From Cupriavidus sp. U2 (GTDB lineage Bacteria; Pseudomonadota; Gammaproteobacteria; Burkholderiales; Burkholderiaceae): 64,000 nt of DNA. The notes beneath the pieces are model-generated. The model was not told the DNA's origin. It saw only the letters and a list, made by a program, of their open reading frames with translations, and searched no databases. Made by a program: the position numbers and the translations under genes. Below are positions 8,125 through 17,303 of the stretch, piece by piece; positions within the stretch are counted from its first letter, which is position 1; every line of letters begins with the position of its first letter. The DNA lies in contig NZ_RCOG02000022.1 in NCBI RefSeq assembly GCF_009663685.2, forward strand, positions 151,576 to 215,575, written 5' to 3'.

Positions 8125-10900
8125 CAACGAAACCGTCGTCCGCGTCAGTGCAGACGCCAGCGGCTACAGCGCAAGCCTCGAAGCCGCCAAGCGCAGTGTC
8201 GATAATTTCCTGAATGCCCAGGAAGCTGCCGCGCGCCGGACCAAGGCAGCGCAGGACGCGATCGCCGAGGCGGCGAAGAACGGTTCGGACGCCAGCGCGC
8301 GCGCCATCAACACGTTCGTGCAGCAGGTCGCCCGCATGTCCGATACGGCCGGCAAGACCCGGTCGCAGTTGCTCGAGCAGAAGGCCGCGCAGTTGGGTGT
8401 CACCGAGGCGGTGTCCGATTACCTAAACAAGCTGAAGGAGGTGGAGCGCAGCGCGGCCGGCGGCAGGAAAGTGCAGGAATCGCTGGATGCAGTCGGCGTG
8501 TCCGCGCGCCAAACCGCTGCCGCCATGCGCATGGTGCCCGCGCAGATGACGGACATCGTCACGCAGTTGGCTGGCGGACAGAGCCCTCTTCTGGTCCTGA
8601 CGCAGCAGGGTGGCCAGCTGAAGGACATGTTCGGTGGCATCGGTCCGGCGATCCGAGCAACGGCAACCTATGTCGGCAGCCTGATCAACCCGCTGACGCT
8701 GACGGCGGCAGCAGCTGCGGCCCTGGCATACGCCATGTCGCAGGGTTCGAGCGAGTCGAAGGCCTACAACCAGGCGTTGATCATGACCGGCAACTACGCC
8801 GGCACGACCTCTGATCAGTTGGCCACTATGGCGGCCACTGTCAGCCGCAGCATCGGGACGCAGGGCAAGGCGGCCGAAGTGCTGGCAGAGATTGCGGCCA
8901 CGGGCAAGATCGCCGGCGACCAGATGGTTGCTATCGGTGTCGCGGCCGAGGCAATGGAGAAGGCCACCGGGACAGCGGTCAGCAAGACCATCGACCAGTT
9001 CGTGTCCCTGGCCGACGAGCCAGTGAAGGCTTCGCTGAAGCTGAACGAGCAGTATCACTACCTGACAGCGGCTGTCTACGACCAGATCGTCGCGTTGGAG
9101 GAGCAGGGCAAGAAGGATCAGGCGGCGGCATTGGCCCAGCAGACGTACGCTGAGCAGATGAAGGCACGCGCCGACAAGGTGATTGCGAACCTGGGCTACA
9201 TGGAGCGCGCGTGGAATGCAGTCACCGGCGCTGCAAAGGGCGCTTGGGACGCCATGCTCGGGCTCGGTCGGGCCGCTACGCTGGATGACATCCGCGGCGC
9301 GATCACGCGTACCCAGCAAGAGATTGCAAAGCTGGAAAGCTCTCCCACAGCAAAGGAGGGCGGAAGCAACTTCAATCGTGCGGCCCTGACACGTCTTCGC
9401 CAGAACCTCGAACAGCTGCAGGCCCAAGCGAAGACGCTGGAAACGTCGAACGGACAGCAGACCGCCAGCGGGGAGCAGCAGCGCCAGCAGGATGCCATGA
9501 TTGCGGCCAAGACACGCCTGGATGCGCAGGCTAAGGCAACGCGATCGCGGGCCGAGCAGCGCAAGGACGAGATCGACCAACTGAAGCGGGATGCTGCAAC
9601 GGTTGGCATGGCCGCCGACGAGTACAACAAGCGCGCCGCTGCGATCGAGGAAAGGTACAAGGACCCGAAGGTCGCCAAGCCGAAGAAGGAAAAGGCGTAC
9701 CAGGACGACGCGGCAACCCGGTTCCTGCAGCAGCTGCGCGACCAGGACGCCGCCACGCGCACTGCGTTGGAATCGTCGGAGAAGCTGACCGGCGCCGAGA
9801 AGCAGCAGGCCGAATTCCTGCAGAAGATCGCCGACCTGAAGGGCAAGGACATCCTGACGGCGGACCAGAAGAGCCTGCTGGCGAATCAGGACGCCATCAA
9901 GACCCAGCTCGCGCAGAACGTCGAGCATGAGAAGGCGCTGAAGTACAAGGAAGAGATCGCCAAGCTGGAAGAGCGGTCCGCCGCGGTGAACGCCCAGATC
10001 GGCAACTACCAGAAGTCGCAGGCCGAGCAGTACCAGCGCCAGCTCGATGCCATGGGGCGGGGCAGCGACGCGCAGCGTCAGGCCGAGCAGGTCAAGTCGA
10101 TCTACACCCAGTACCAGAACCTGCAGTTGCAGCTGGAAAAGGCCACGCCAGACGCCGCGCGCGGATCCGAGAAATACCTGAAGGCGCAGCAGGACATCCG
10201 GGACGGTCTGCAGCAGTCGTTGGCCGACTATGACACCTACTACGCGACGCTGAAGGAGAAGCAGGCGGACTGGGTCAACGGCGCGACCGAGGCCATGGCC
10301 AACTACGCCGATTCGTCGCGCAATGCCATGGCGCAGGCCAGCAGCGCTGCGACGAACGCGTTCAAGCGGATGGAGGACGGCATTGTCGCGTTCGCCACCA
10401 CGGGCAAGTTCAACTTCGGCGACTTCGCCCAGGCGGTGATTGCGGACCTGATCCGGATTCAGGCTCGCGCGGCGCTGTCGGGCCTGTTCTCGCAATTGGG
10501 CGGCCTGATCATGGGGGCGGTCGGCGGCGCGGCCGGGGCTGATACCGGCACGGCTGGGATTTCGAGCACGTCACCGGTCGACATGTCTTCGGTGCAGGGG
10601 ATCGAACTGCGCGCGGCGGGCGGGCCGGTGAGTGCCGGACAGCCGTACATCGTCGGCGAGGTGGGCCCTGAGCTGTTCGTGCCTCCGGCCTCGGGCAGTA
10701 TCGTGCCGAACCATGCCCTGGCTGGCGCTGGTGCGGCCGGTGGCGGCGATGTCACTATCGTCCAGCACATCAACGTCGACAGCCGCTCGGATCAAGCGTC
10801 GATCGTCCAGGCGATGAAGGCGGCAAAGGACGCGGCCGTGGCCGAGGTGAAATCGAACATGGCCCGCGGTGGCGACCTGAGCCAAATGGCCAGGAGGTAA
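8111..10900 (+). CDS. Tape measure protein, lambda gpH type
   Basis: At 929 residues this is the longest helical protein of the phage. It spans the tail lumen, sets tail length and is ejected into the host. The start is a GTG at 8111 overlapping the previous gene. Landmarks are an N-terminal coiled coil, the lambda-type segment [37 protein letters not shown] near residues 138-172, a hydrophobic stretch near 190-215, long Gln/Lys/Glu-rich coiled coils (about 400-720) and the C-terminal motif [22 protein letters not shown] followed by [24 protein letters not shown]. By the usual rule of about 1.5 angstrom per residue the tail would be roughly 140 nm, which is an inference. Confidence 0.93.
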   Translation: MGTANNETVVRVSADASGYSASLEAAKRSVDNFLNAQEAAARRTKAAQDAIAEAAKNGSDASARAINTFVQQVARMSDTAGKTRSQLLEQKAAQLGVTEAVSDYLNKLKEVERSAAGGRKVQESLDAVGVSARQTAAAMRMVPAQMTDIVTQLAGGQSPLLVLTQQGGQLKDMFGGIGPAIRATATYVGSLINPLTLTAAAAAALAYAMSQGSSESKAYNQALIMTGNYAGTTSDQLATMAATVSRSIGTQGKAAEVLAEIAATGKIAGDQMVAIGVAAEAMEKATGTAVSKTIDQFVSLADEPVKASLKLNEQYHYLTAAVYDQIVALEEQGKKDQAAALAQQTYAEQMKARADKVIANLGYMERAWNAVTGAAKGAWDAMLGLGRAATLDDIRGAITRTQQEIAKLESSPTAKEGGSNFNRAALTRLRQNLEQLQAQAKTLETSNGQQTASGEQQRQQDAMIAAKTRLDAQAKATRSRAEQRKDEIDQLKRDAATVGMAADEYNKRAAAIEERYKDPKVAKPKKEKAYQDDAATRFLQQLRDQDAATRTALESSEKLTGAEKQQAEFLQKIADLKGKDILTADQKSLLANQDAIKTQLAQNVEHEKALKYKEEIAKLEERSAAVNAQIGNYQKSQAEQYQRQLDAMGRGSDAQRQAEQVKSIYTQYQNLQLQLEKATPDAARGSEKYLKAQQDIRDGLQQSLADYDTYYATLKEKQADWVNGATEAMANYADSSRNAMAQASSAATNAFKRMEDGIVAFATTGKFNFGDFAQAVIADLIRIQARAALSGLFSQLGGLIMGAVGGAAGADTGTAGISSTSPVDMSSVQGIELRAAGGPVSAGQPYIVGEVGPELFVPPASGSIVPNHALAGAGAAGGGDVTIVQHINVDSRSDQASIVQAMKAAKDAAVAEVKSNMARGGDLSQMARR

Positions 10901-10903
10901 TTG

Positions 10904-11497
10904 ATGGCAACAATCGATTGGCCAGAAAGTCTGGTTCCGGCGAAGGCGACGTGGGGATTGCAGTCCAATACCGAATCCTTCACGTCGCCCCTGAACCGGA
11001 CGGTTCAAACGGTCGAGCGTCCAGGCGCCCGCTGGAAGGCGAACCTGGAGTTTCCCCCGCTCGACATGATCCAGGCAGGCCGCCTACAGGCATTTCTTGC
11101 TTCTCTCGGCGGCATGGCCGGCCGGTTCACGCTGTGGCCACATGGTCGGCCGGGGCAGTCATCCTTTGCGCCGCTGGTGAATGGTGCCATGACGGATTAC
11201 CGGATTCTCCCCACGAGATCCTGGCCAGCAAGCACGCTCGTGCTCCGGGCTGGTGACTACGTGGCGGTGGGCAGTGAGTTGAAGATGGTGACGGCTGACG
11301 TCACGAGCACTGCAGGCGGGCTCGCCAGCGTCCCGGTGGCCCCGCCGTTCCGAAACGCCCCGGCCGACGGCTCGGCGCTGACACTGAACAAGCCGCGCGC
11401 CACCATGATGCTGTCGTCCGATGAGTTCGCGATCGCCACTGTCCCTGGACGCATTGCCGAAGCGGTCGTGATCAGTGCAGTAGAGGTGCTGCTATGA
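10904..11497 (+). CDS. Minor tail protein at lambda gpM position
   Basis: A 197-residue protein starting MATIDWPESLVPAKATWGLQSNTESFTSPLNRTVQTVERPGARW. This opening is common in tail proteins that follow the tape measure in Burkholderiales siphophages. The in-frame TTG three bases earlier is rejected because an AGGAGG ribosome site overlapping the tape-measure stop is better spaced for the ATG. The position corresponds to distal tail or hub proteins. The exact role is not known, and the assignment rests on order plus general resemblance. Confidence 0.78.
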   Translation: MATIDWPESLVPAKATWGLQSNTESFTSPLNRTVQTVERPGARWKANLEFPPLDMIQAGRLQAFLASLGGMAGRFTLWPHGRPGQSSFAPLVNGAMTDYRILPTRSWPASTLVLRAGDYVAVGSELKMVTADVTSTAGGLASVPVAPPFRNAPADGSALTLNKPRATMMLSSDEFAIATVPGRIAEAVVISAVEVLL

Positions 11498-12048
11498 CGA
11501 TCCGGCCGATGGACGCGGGCACGGCGGCGGCCGTGATTGCCGGACACGTTCCGTACATCTTCTTCGTGCGTCTCGACTTTTCGCAACCGCTGTGCGTGTG
11601 TAGCGCCGCTTACAACGTCTTCTGGTACGGGATCGAGTGGACGGGCCTCGGCAACCTTGGCGGCATGGAGCCGCTGCAGGAGCAGGCCGGGCTCGAAGCG
11701 ATCGGCGTGCGCCTGACGCTGTCTGGCGTGCCGAGCGAGATGATTGCGCTCACCCTGGGCGAGCAGTATCAGGGCAAGCCATGTCAAATCTGGTTCGCGC
11801 CACTCCGAGATGATCTCCGACTGCTGGTGGACCCGGTCCGGCTGTTCTATGGCCGGATGGACACGATGAACGTCGAGGTCGGCGATACGGCGACCATTAC
11901 GGTGTCCGCTGAATCACGGATGGCCACGTGGGACCGCGCGAGGGTGCGGCGGTACAACAACGAGGACCAACAGAGCCGGTATCCCGGAGACAAGGGCTTC
12001 GAGTTCGTGCCGCAGATGGTGGAGAAGAACCTGCAATGGGGACGGTAA
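11494..12048 (+). CDS. Tail hub or tip protein at lambda gpL position
   Basis: A 184-residue protein with a QPLCVCSAAYN segment near residue 30 and a C-terminal RRYNNEDQQSRYPGDKGFEFVPQMVEKNLQWGR segment. That ending (YPGDKGFEFVPQ) is strongly conserved in proteins lying just before the tip attachment genes of many siphophages. The 5' end overlaps its neighbour by 4 bases and the stop shares one base with the next start (TAATG). It probably forms part of the tail tip hub. No catalytic motif was recognised. Confidence 0.72.
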   Translation: MTIRPMDAGTAAAVIAGHVPYIFFVRLDFSQPLCVCSAAYNVFWYGIEWTGLGNLGGMEPLQEQAGLEAIGVRLTLSGVPSEMIALTLGEQYQGKPCQIWFAPLRDDLRLLVDPVRLFYGRMDTMNVEVGDTATITVSAESRMATWDRARVRRYNNEDQQSRYPGDKGFEFVPQMVEKNLQWGR

Positions 12049-12449
12049 TGCAGCGCTTGCCTGACTGGCCGACGCGCCTGGCCGCGTTCATCGAAGCCCG
12101 CCGCGAGCGGGCTTTTTCATGGGGTGATTCGGATTGCTGCCTCTTCGTCTGTGACGGGATCGAAGCAATGACTGGAACGGACCCCGGCGAGCGTTGGCGG
12201 GGGCTGTACCAGTCGGAGCGGGGCGCCCGTCGCGTGCTGCGCGACAACGGCGGCGTTTCTGGCCTAGCCACCCTGATCCTCGGGCAGCCCGTGCAGTCGG
12301 CTTTGGCGGGGCGTGGGGATGTGGTGCTGATCGATACGCCAGCGGGCGAGGCGCTCGCATTGTGCGTCGGAAACACGATCGCCGCACAGGGCGGCCCGGG
12401 AATCGAGTTCCATCCGAACAACGCGGCAAAGGCCGCATGGAAGGTATAG
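12048..12449 (+). CDS. DUF6950-like tail assembly protein (NlpC/P60-like, gpK position)
   Basis: A 133-residue protein whose reading frame is open upstream. The ATG at 12048, overlapping the previous TAA, gives the expected MQRLPDWPTRLAAFIEARR beginning. The SWGDSDCCLFVCDGIEAMTG segment (residues about 24-43) has the Asp-Cys pattern of small NlpC/P60-like tail proteins, and WRGLYQSERGARRVL follows as in DUF6950 proteins. It sits where lambda gpK lies, directly before the tip protein J. A hairpin with a T-run, indistinguishable by eye from an intrinsic terminator, lies inside codons 17-24. Confidence 0.78.
   Translation: MQRLPDWPTRLAAFIEARRERAFSWGDSDCCLFVCDGIEAMTGTDPGERWRGLYQSERGARRVLRDNGGVSGLATLILGQPVQSALAGRGDVVLIDTPAGEALALCVGNTIAAQGGPGIEFHPNNAAKAAWKV
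12096..12117 (+). terminator. Intragenic terminator-like hairpin
   Basis: GCCCGC, a five-base loop, GCGGGC and five T residues inside the coding sequence of the gpK-position gene. It has the same arms as the intergenic terminator at 6299-6320. If active it would reduce transcription of the tip and fibre genes unless an antiterminator or coupled ribosomes suppress it. It encodes a segment (EARRERAF) common in this family, so the hairpin may be a codon by-product. Confidence 0.4.
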
Positions 12450-12458
12450 GAGAGCCAG

Positions 12459-15400
12459 ATGCCAGCAGCAGCTGCAGCCGCAGTCGCCACCGCCATTCTG
12501 GCCGCTGGTTCTAGCGTCGCAGTGGCAACCGCTGTGGGGATGCTTGTCTACGCGGTCACGGCGTTTGCGATCTCGTTCGCCATCGGCTCCATCATGGGAG
12601 CCATCTTCAAGCCGAAGTCGAACAACGGCTTTGCCGCCGAGGCGCAAGGGCGGGCGCAGGTTGTGCGTTCCAATGTCCAGCCGCGCAACCTGATCTACGG
12701 GCGCGCCATGACCTCCGGCCCGCTGGTATTCGCTGAGAGCACTGACGGAAACGGCAAGAGAAACCAGTTCATGCACCTGGTGATCGCGCTGGCCGATCAC
12801 GAGTGCGATGCGGTCGAGGAGGTGTTCATCGGGGAGTCTCCAGTCGGCCCACTCGACGCGAATGGGTATGCGCTGGCCGCGCCATACAAGAAGATCAAGA
12901 TGGTGAACCGGCGGTTCTCCGCCGCCCCTTCCGGGCAGACCCTTGTGCTCGCGCCAGGCGAGGCGATCCATCGCATCATCTCGATTACGTCGTCCGGATT
13001 GGGGGAAAACTTCGGCGGAGGGCTGAATTACTCGTTTACGCCGGATTCCATGTCGGTGACGGTGACGGACATCGAGGCGAACACGACATTGGTGACGATG
13101 GAGTACGAGGCCGAGGTAGGAGACGCGCTGGTGCGGGTGAGGGCCCATCTCGGATCGCCCTATCAGGAAGCCGATCCCGTCATGGTGTCCGAGATCCCGG
13201 GCTGGACGTGGGCGCATCGGCTGCGCGGCGTCTGCTTCATCTACGTCCGCCTCCAGTACGACTCAGACGTGTTTCCCAACGGTCTGCCCAATATCAAGGC
13301 GATGGTGCGGGGCAAGAAGGTGCTGGACCCGCGCACTGGCCAGACTGCCTGGAGCGACAACTGGGCGCTCTGCGTGAACGATTACCTGCGAGACGAAAGG
13401 GGGTTCGGCTGCGCTGACTCAGACATCGACGCGGCCACCATTAACGCCGCGGCGAATCTCTCCGACGAGTATGTCGAGGTCTTCCCCCTGCGGTACCACC
13501 AGCGCTATCGCTGCAATGGCGTGGTCATGCTCGACAAGTCGCCGCGCGACAACCTCGCGGAGATGGTGACAGCCGGCGGCGCCACGGTGACCATCACCGG
13601 GGGTGTGTTTCGCGTATTCGCGGGTGCCTACGACATCCCGACCGTCACGCTCACGGAAAGCGATCTGCGCGGGCCTGTGAAGGTTCAGGCACGCACGGCA
13701 AGAAAGGACCTGTTCAACCGGGTCAAAGGGACGTTCATCAACCCTTCGAACAACTGGCAGCCGAGCGACTTCCCAGCCGTAGAGAATGCGCTGTACGCAA
13801 CGCAGGACGGGGAGGTGATCGACCGCGACATCGAGCTGCCATTCACCACGGATGTTCTCCAGGCCCAGCGTCTGGCGAAGATCATCCTGGAGCGATCGCG
13901 GCAGGGCATCGTGGTCGACTTCCCGGCCAAGCTGACGGCATTCCCCTTGACGGCCTACAGCACGGTCAAGGTGACGCTGGCGAAGTTCGGGTGGAGCAAC
14001 AAGGTCTTCCGCGTCATGTCGTGGAAGATGTCCGAGGACGGCGGGATCGACCTTGTGCTGAACGAGGAAGCCGCTGCGGTCTACGACTGGAACTACGGCA
14101 ACGCCACGGTGATCGATCCAGCGCCCGACACCAACCTGCCGAACCCGTTCCTCGTGGAAGCGCTCGGGGCGCTGGTGCTCGACTCTGGCGAAGACCAGCT
14201 GGTGCTGAGTGGCAGCGGACAAGTCGTGTCCCGAATTTTGGTGACATGGCCACCGGTGTCCGACGCGCTGGTGGCCGGTACCGGGCAGATAGAACTCGAG
14301 TACCGGAAGATTCAGGCCGAGGCCTGGACTCCCTTGGCACCGGTCAGTTCCGGGACGACTGGCGCGTACATCTCGCCGGTGGAGGACGGTGAGGTCTACC
14401 TGGTCCGTGGGCGCATCGTGTCGGCTATCGGTGTGAGAAGCAGGGAGTGGACCTACTCGGCGCCGCATATGGTCGTGGGGAAACTGGCCCCGCCGGCGAA
14501 CCTTACGGGCTTGTCGCTCGCAGCGATCAACGGCTTTGCCAACCTGACTTGGGACGCGTCCGACGAACTGGATGTGCGGGTTGGCGGCCAGGCGCGCATC
14601 CGCCACACAACCGATACCGTGCAACCTAGTTGGGGAAGCGCCATCGACATCGGTGGGTACATCTCCGGTGCCGCGAATTCCGCCCAGTTGCCGCTGCTGA
14701 CCGGCGTGTACTTGGCCAAGTGGATCGATTCGACGGGCCACGAATCGCCGGCAGCGACCTTGGTCATCACCACGGCGCCATCGCTCGATAGCCTCAATGT
14801 GGTTGCGGAGATTGCCGAGCAGCCGACATTCGCAGGCGCGAAGACCAACGTCGTGTTCGACCCAGCGCTGAACGGAATAAAGCTGATCGGGAGCGGACTG
14901 ATCGATGACCAGGGGCTCATCGATGCGAGCGGACTCTGGGACACCCAGGGTCTGATCGACAGCCTTGGGCCGATCGATACGGTCGTCGGCGCCGGCGGTT
15001 GGGGGCTGATCGATTCTCTTGGCGGCATCGTCAGCAGCGGCGCCTATCAATTCGCCGGAGCGCTGGACCTTGGTTCTGTCGAGAAGTCGCGCCTGACGGC
15101 CACGATCGACGCGGTGTCGTTCGACATAGGAGACACCATCGATGACCGGTTCGAGTTGATCGATTCATGGCAATCCATCGACGGCACCTTGATCAGTGAC
15201 ACCGCCGTCACGCTCTTTGTCCGAACCACCAATGATGACCCGGCCGGTGCACCGACCTGGACGGAATGGCAGCGGTTTTCGGTGGGGGACTACGAGGCTC
15301 GCGCCTTCCAGTGGAAGGTGACGCTGGAGAGCGGGTCACCGACGCACAACATCGTCGTGACCGGGCTCTCGGTGTCCGTTGATATGCCTGACCGGCGGGA

Positions 15401-15620
15401 ATCCGGACGCGACATCGTGTCGACCGCCGGCGCCATGCAGATCACCTACGGAAAGCCGTTCCGCGTCAGCCCCAACCTCGGAATCACCGCGCAGAACATG
15501 GCCCAAGGGGACTACTTCGTCATCACCGAAAAGCTGCCGTCGGGTTTCAAGATCACCTTCCTCAACTCTGCCAGCACGCCGGTGTCCCGCAAGTTTGACT
15601 GGGATGCCGTCGCATACTAA
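12459..15620 (+). CDS. Tail tip attachment protein, gpJ-like
   Basis: A 1053-residue central tail tip protein, probably the host-recognition and genome-ejection hub at the end of the tail. The N-terminus has a hydrophobic Ala/Val stretch (residues 1-45) as in TipJ-type proteins. RAQVVRSNVQPRNLIYGRAMTSGPLVF follows near residues 65-92, and the family segment YATQDGEVIDRDIELPFTTDVLQAQRLAKIILE lies near 445-480. A fibronectin-like region follows (about 580-780). Residues about 803-870 carry degenerate repeats with a (G)LID core. An AGGAGAG site precedes the ATG. Confidence 0.9.
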   Translation: MPAAAAAAVATAILAAGSSVAVATAVGMLVYAVTAFAISFAIGSIMGAIFKPKSNNGFAAEAQGRAQVVRSNVQPRNLIYGRAMTSGPLVFAESTDGNGKRNQFMHLVIALADHECDAVEEVFIGESPVGPLDANGYALAAPYKKIKMVNRRFSAAPSGQTLVLAPGEAIHRIISITSSGLGENFGGGLNYSFTPDSMSVTVTDIEANTTLVTMEYEAEVGDALVRVRAHLGSPYQEADPVMVSEIPGWTWAHRLRGVCFIYVRLQYDSDVFPNGLPNIKAMVRGKKVLDPRTGQTAWSDNWALCVNDYLRDERGFGCADSDIDAATINAAANLSDEYVEVFPLRYHQRYRCNGVVMLDKSPRDNLAEMVTAGGATVTITGGVFRVFAGAYDIPTVTLTESDLRGPVKVQARTARKDLFNRVKGTFINPSNNWQPSDFPAVENALYATQDGEVIDRDIELPFTTDVLQAQRLAKIILERSRQGIVVDFPAKLTAFPLTAYSTVKVTLAKFGWSNKVFRVMSWKMSEDGGIDLVLNEEAAAVYDWNYGNATVIDPAPDTNLPNPFLVEALGALVLDSGEDQLVLSGSGQVVSRILVTWPPVSDALVAGTGQIELEYRKIQAEAWTPLAPVSSGTTGAYISPVEDGEVYLVRGRIVSAIGVRSREWTYSAPHMVVGKLAPPANLTGLSLAAINGFANLTWDASDELDVRVGGQARIRHTTDTVQPSWGSAIDIGGYISGAANSAQLPLLTGVYLAKWIDSTGHESPAATLVITTAPSLDSLNVVAEIAEQPTFAGAKTNVVFDPALNGIKLIGSGLIDDQGLIDASGLWDTQGLIDSLGPIDTVVGAGGWGLIDSLGGIVSSGAYQFAGALDLGSVEKSRLTATIDAVSFDIGDTIDDRFELIDSWQSIDGTLISDTAVTLFVRTTNDDPAGAPTWTEWQRFSVGDYEARAFQWKVTLESGSPTHNIVVTGLSVSVDMPDRRESGRDIVSTAGAMQITYGKPFRVSPNLGITAQNMAQGDYFVITEKLPSGFKITFLNSASTPVSRKFDWDAVAY
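14868..15045 (+). repeat. Degenerate (G)LID repeat region in tail tip protein
   Basis: About 60 residues contain at least six short units built on LID with a Gly or Ser shortly after (SGLIDDQGLIDASGLWDTQGLIDSLG and continuing). The DNA copies are related but not identical. Such periodic beta-strand repeats are common in the outward-facing ends of phage adhesins and could vary in copy number. Confidence 0.65.
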
Positions 15621-15635
15621 TCCGGAGAGAAAAGC

Positions 15636-16310
15636 ATGTCTCAACATGACATGGACGTCGCCAACCAGGCGGGCGCCGCCTTTCGTGCTGATCTGAATGC
15701 CGCGCTTCAGGCTATCGCCTCGCAGCAATCGGGATCGACCCAGCCCCCTGCAACCTTCGCCTACCAGCTATGGGCTGACACCAGTGCCGGTGTGCTGCGT
15801 ATGCGCAACGCTGCCAACAATGCCTGGATAACAGTGGGTGTGCTGGGCGTGGCTAACCTCGGCCATATCTTGCCCGGGACGGTTGCCTATTTTGCCGCCA
15901 GTTCCCCACCTGCAGGCTACCTGAAGACAAATGGGGCCGCTGTGTCGCGCTCCACGTATTCCGATCTCTATGCTGCTATCGGCACACTTTTCGGCGCTGG
16001 GGATGGATCGAACACCTTCAACGTGCCTGATCTGCGTGGTGAGTTCTTGCGCGGCTGGGACGACGGACGCGGGCTCGACGTTGGCCGTGGCCTTGGCACA
16101 CTCCAGCAGGAAATGGTGGGTCCGCATACCCACAATACTGTGACGGCAGCATCAGGCGTGACGAGCGGCGCAGAGAGTATCGCGTACATGCCTGGTGACA
16201 ATAACGGGCGATTCACGGTGATCAGCAATTCCATGCATGGCGTTCAGCCCAACACTGGCACGGAGAACCGGCCACGCAACATCGCGCTGCTGGCCTGCAT
16301 CAAGTACTGA
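15636..16310 (+). CDS. Tail fibre protein with phage collar domain
   Basis: A 224-residue protein. The centre holds the phage tail collar domain: LPGTVAYFAASSPPAGYLKTNGAAVSRSTYSDLYAAIGTLFGAGDGSNTFNVPDLRGEFLRGWDDGRGLD, near residues 75-145. The C-terminus has the HTHN metal-binding-like segment and ends ENRPRNIALLACIKY, the standard end of collar fibres. The N-terminus (NQAGAAFRADLNAALQAIASQQSGS) is the common attachment segment. A GGAGAG ribosome site lies upstream. The next gene is its probable assembly chaperone. Confidence 0.9.
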   Translation: MSQHDMDVANQAGAAFRADLNAALQAIASQQSGSTQPPATFAYQLWADTSAGVLRMRNAANNAWITVGVLGVANLGHILPGTVAYFAASSPPAGYLKTNGAAVSRSTYSDLYAAIGTLFGAGDGSNTFNVPDLRGEFLRGWDDGRGLDVGRGLGTLQQEMVGPHTHNTVTAASGVTSGAESIAYMPGDNNGRFTVISNSMHGVQPNTGTENRPRNIALLACIKY

Positions 16311-16320
16311 GGACACTAGT

Positions 16321-16923
16321 ATGGACATCCACAATTACCACCCCAGCACTGGCCAGCATCTTGGCATCGGCTTCGCGGATGAGAACCCGCTCGATCCCGA
16401 GAACCCCATTGTGCCTGGCTATGCCACGCCGACGGCTCCGCCCGCCGTGCAACAGGGCAGGGTGGCCGTGTATCGCCAGGCAGATGGCACCCCGCCTCAG
16501 AATTGGGGTGACGGTGACTGGACTATCGTGCCGGATTACCGGGCAATTCGGCTGTTTCGCACCTCCGACGGCACGGCGTTCGATCTGGGACAGGAATACA
16601 ACGGCTTGGGCGACCTTCCGCCGTTCCTGACCGACGAGCCGCGCCCGACCGCCGCCCATGTCTGGCTGAACGACGAATGGGCGCTGGACGAGGCGCTGGA
16701 GACGTCGCAGATGATCACGGCAGCCACCGCAAAGCGTGACGCGCTGCTTGCCGAGGCGGACCAGCTGATCGCGCCGCTGATGGACGGTTTCGTGCTGGAC
16801 GAGCTGTCGACTGAAGAATCTGCCTTGCTGAAGGCCCTGAGCCAGTACCGGAAGGCGCTGCGGGCCGTGACGGGCCAGGCGGGCTTTCCGCGCACCATCA
16901 ACTGGCCGGTGAAACCGGCGTAG
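16321..16923 (+). CDS. Tail fibre assembly protein (Caudo_TAP)
   Basis: A 200-residue chaperone needed for trimerisation or attachment of the collar-domain fibre encoded 10 bases upstream. The reading frame runs upstream into the fibre gene, but the ATG at 16321 after TGAGGAC gives the usual start MDIHNYHPSTGQHLG. The C-terminal half has the Caudo_TAP pattern: a Lys/Arg-rich helix AATAKRDALLAEADQLIAPLMDGFVLDELSTEESALLKALSQYRKALRAV, then PRTINWPVKP at the end. It is followed by an intrinsic terminator. Confidence 0.88.
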   Translation: MDIHNYHPSTGQHLGIGFADENPLDPENPIVPGYATPTAPPAVQQGRVAVYRQADGTPPQNWGDGDWTIVPDYRAIRLFRTSDGTAFDLGQEYNGLGDLPPFLTDEPRPTAAHVWLNDEWALDEALETSQMITAATAKRDALLAEADQLIAPLMDGFVLDELSTEESALLKALSQYRKALRAVTGQAGFPRTINWPVKPA

Positions 16924-16946
16924 ACGCTCGCCGCATTGCTCTCACC

Positions 16947-16971
16947 GGCCGCCATAGAGCGGCCATTTTTA
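16947..16971 (+). terminator. Terminator after tail fibre assembly gene
   Basis: GGCCGC, six-base loop, GCGGCC, A, then TTTTTATT. It separates the collar fibre and chaperone from the second fibre cassette. The GC stem and T-run are clear. Confidence 0.75.
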
Positions 16972-16982
16972 TTGGTGCCACA

Positions 16983-17303
16983 ATGACGACAGCTTTCAAA
17001 CGCGGACAGACCTTCGCATATGCCGGGCAAGTTCTGGACGGCGGCAATGTCGCAGACTTCACCGGGTGGTCGATCTCATCTCAGCTGCGCACCAGCGGCG
17101 CCCGGGAGCTGGTGCAGACGCTTGATGCTTCGTTCGTCGACGCGGCAACCGGGGTTGTGTCGCTCAAAGCCACTGCCGCGCAGACGACCGCATGGCCTGT
17201 GGAACTGTTGGTGATGGACATCCGGCTGCAGGACCCCGCCGGGCAGGTCGTCATTTCGGACACCGTGACGATCAACGTGGTGGAGCGCGTGACCTATGCC
17301 TGA
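16983..17303 (+). CDS. Hypothetical fibre-associated beta protein
   Basis: A 106-residue protein of unknown function. Alternating hydrophobic and polar residues, with [55 protein letters not shown], predict an all-beta Ig-like fold. It resembles the N-terminal domains of upper baseplate adhesin proteins only in pattern. It overlaps the collagen-like fibre gene by 8 bases and probably works with it, perhaps as an adaptor between fibre and tail tip. No signal peptide or membrane segment is seen. Confidence 0.7.
   Translation: MTTAFKRGQTFAYAGQVLDGGNVADFTGWSISSQLRTSGARELVQTLDASFVDAATGVVSLKATAAQTTAWPVELLVMDIRLQDPAGQVVISDTVTINVVERVTYA

Noticed and set aside
8423..10495. 690-codon minus-strand frame opposite the tape measure gene
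   Set aside because: Antisense shadow of a conserved phage gene in GC-rich DNA, Leu/Arg/His-rich, with no domain.
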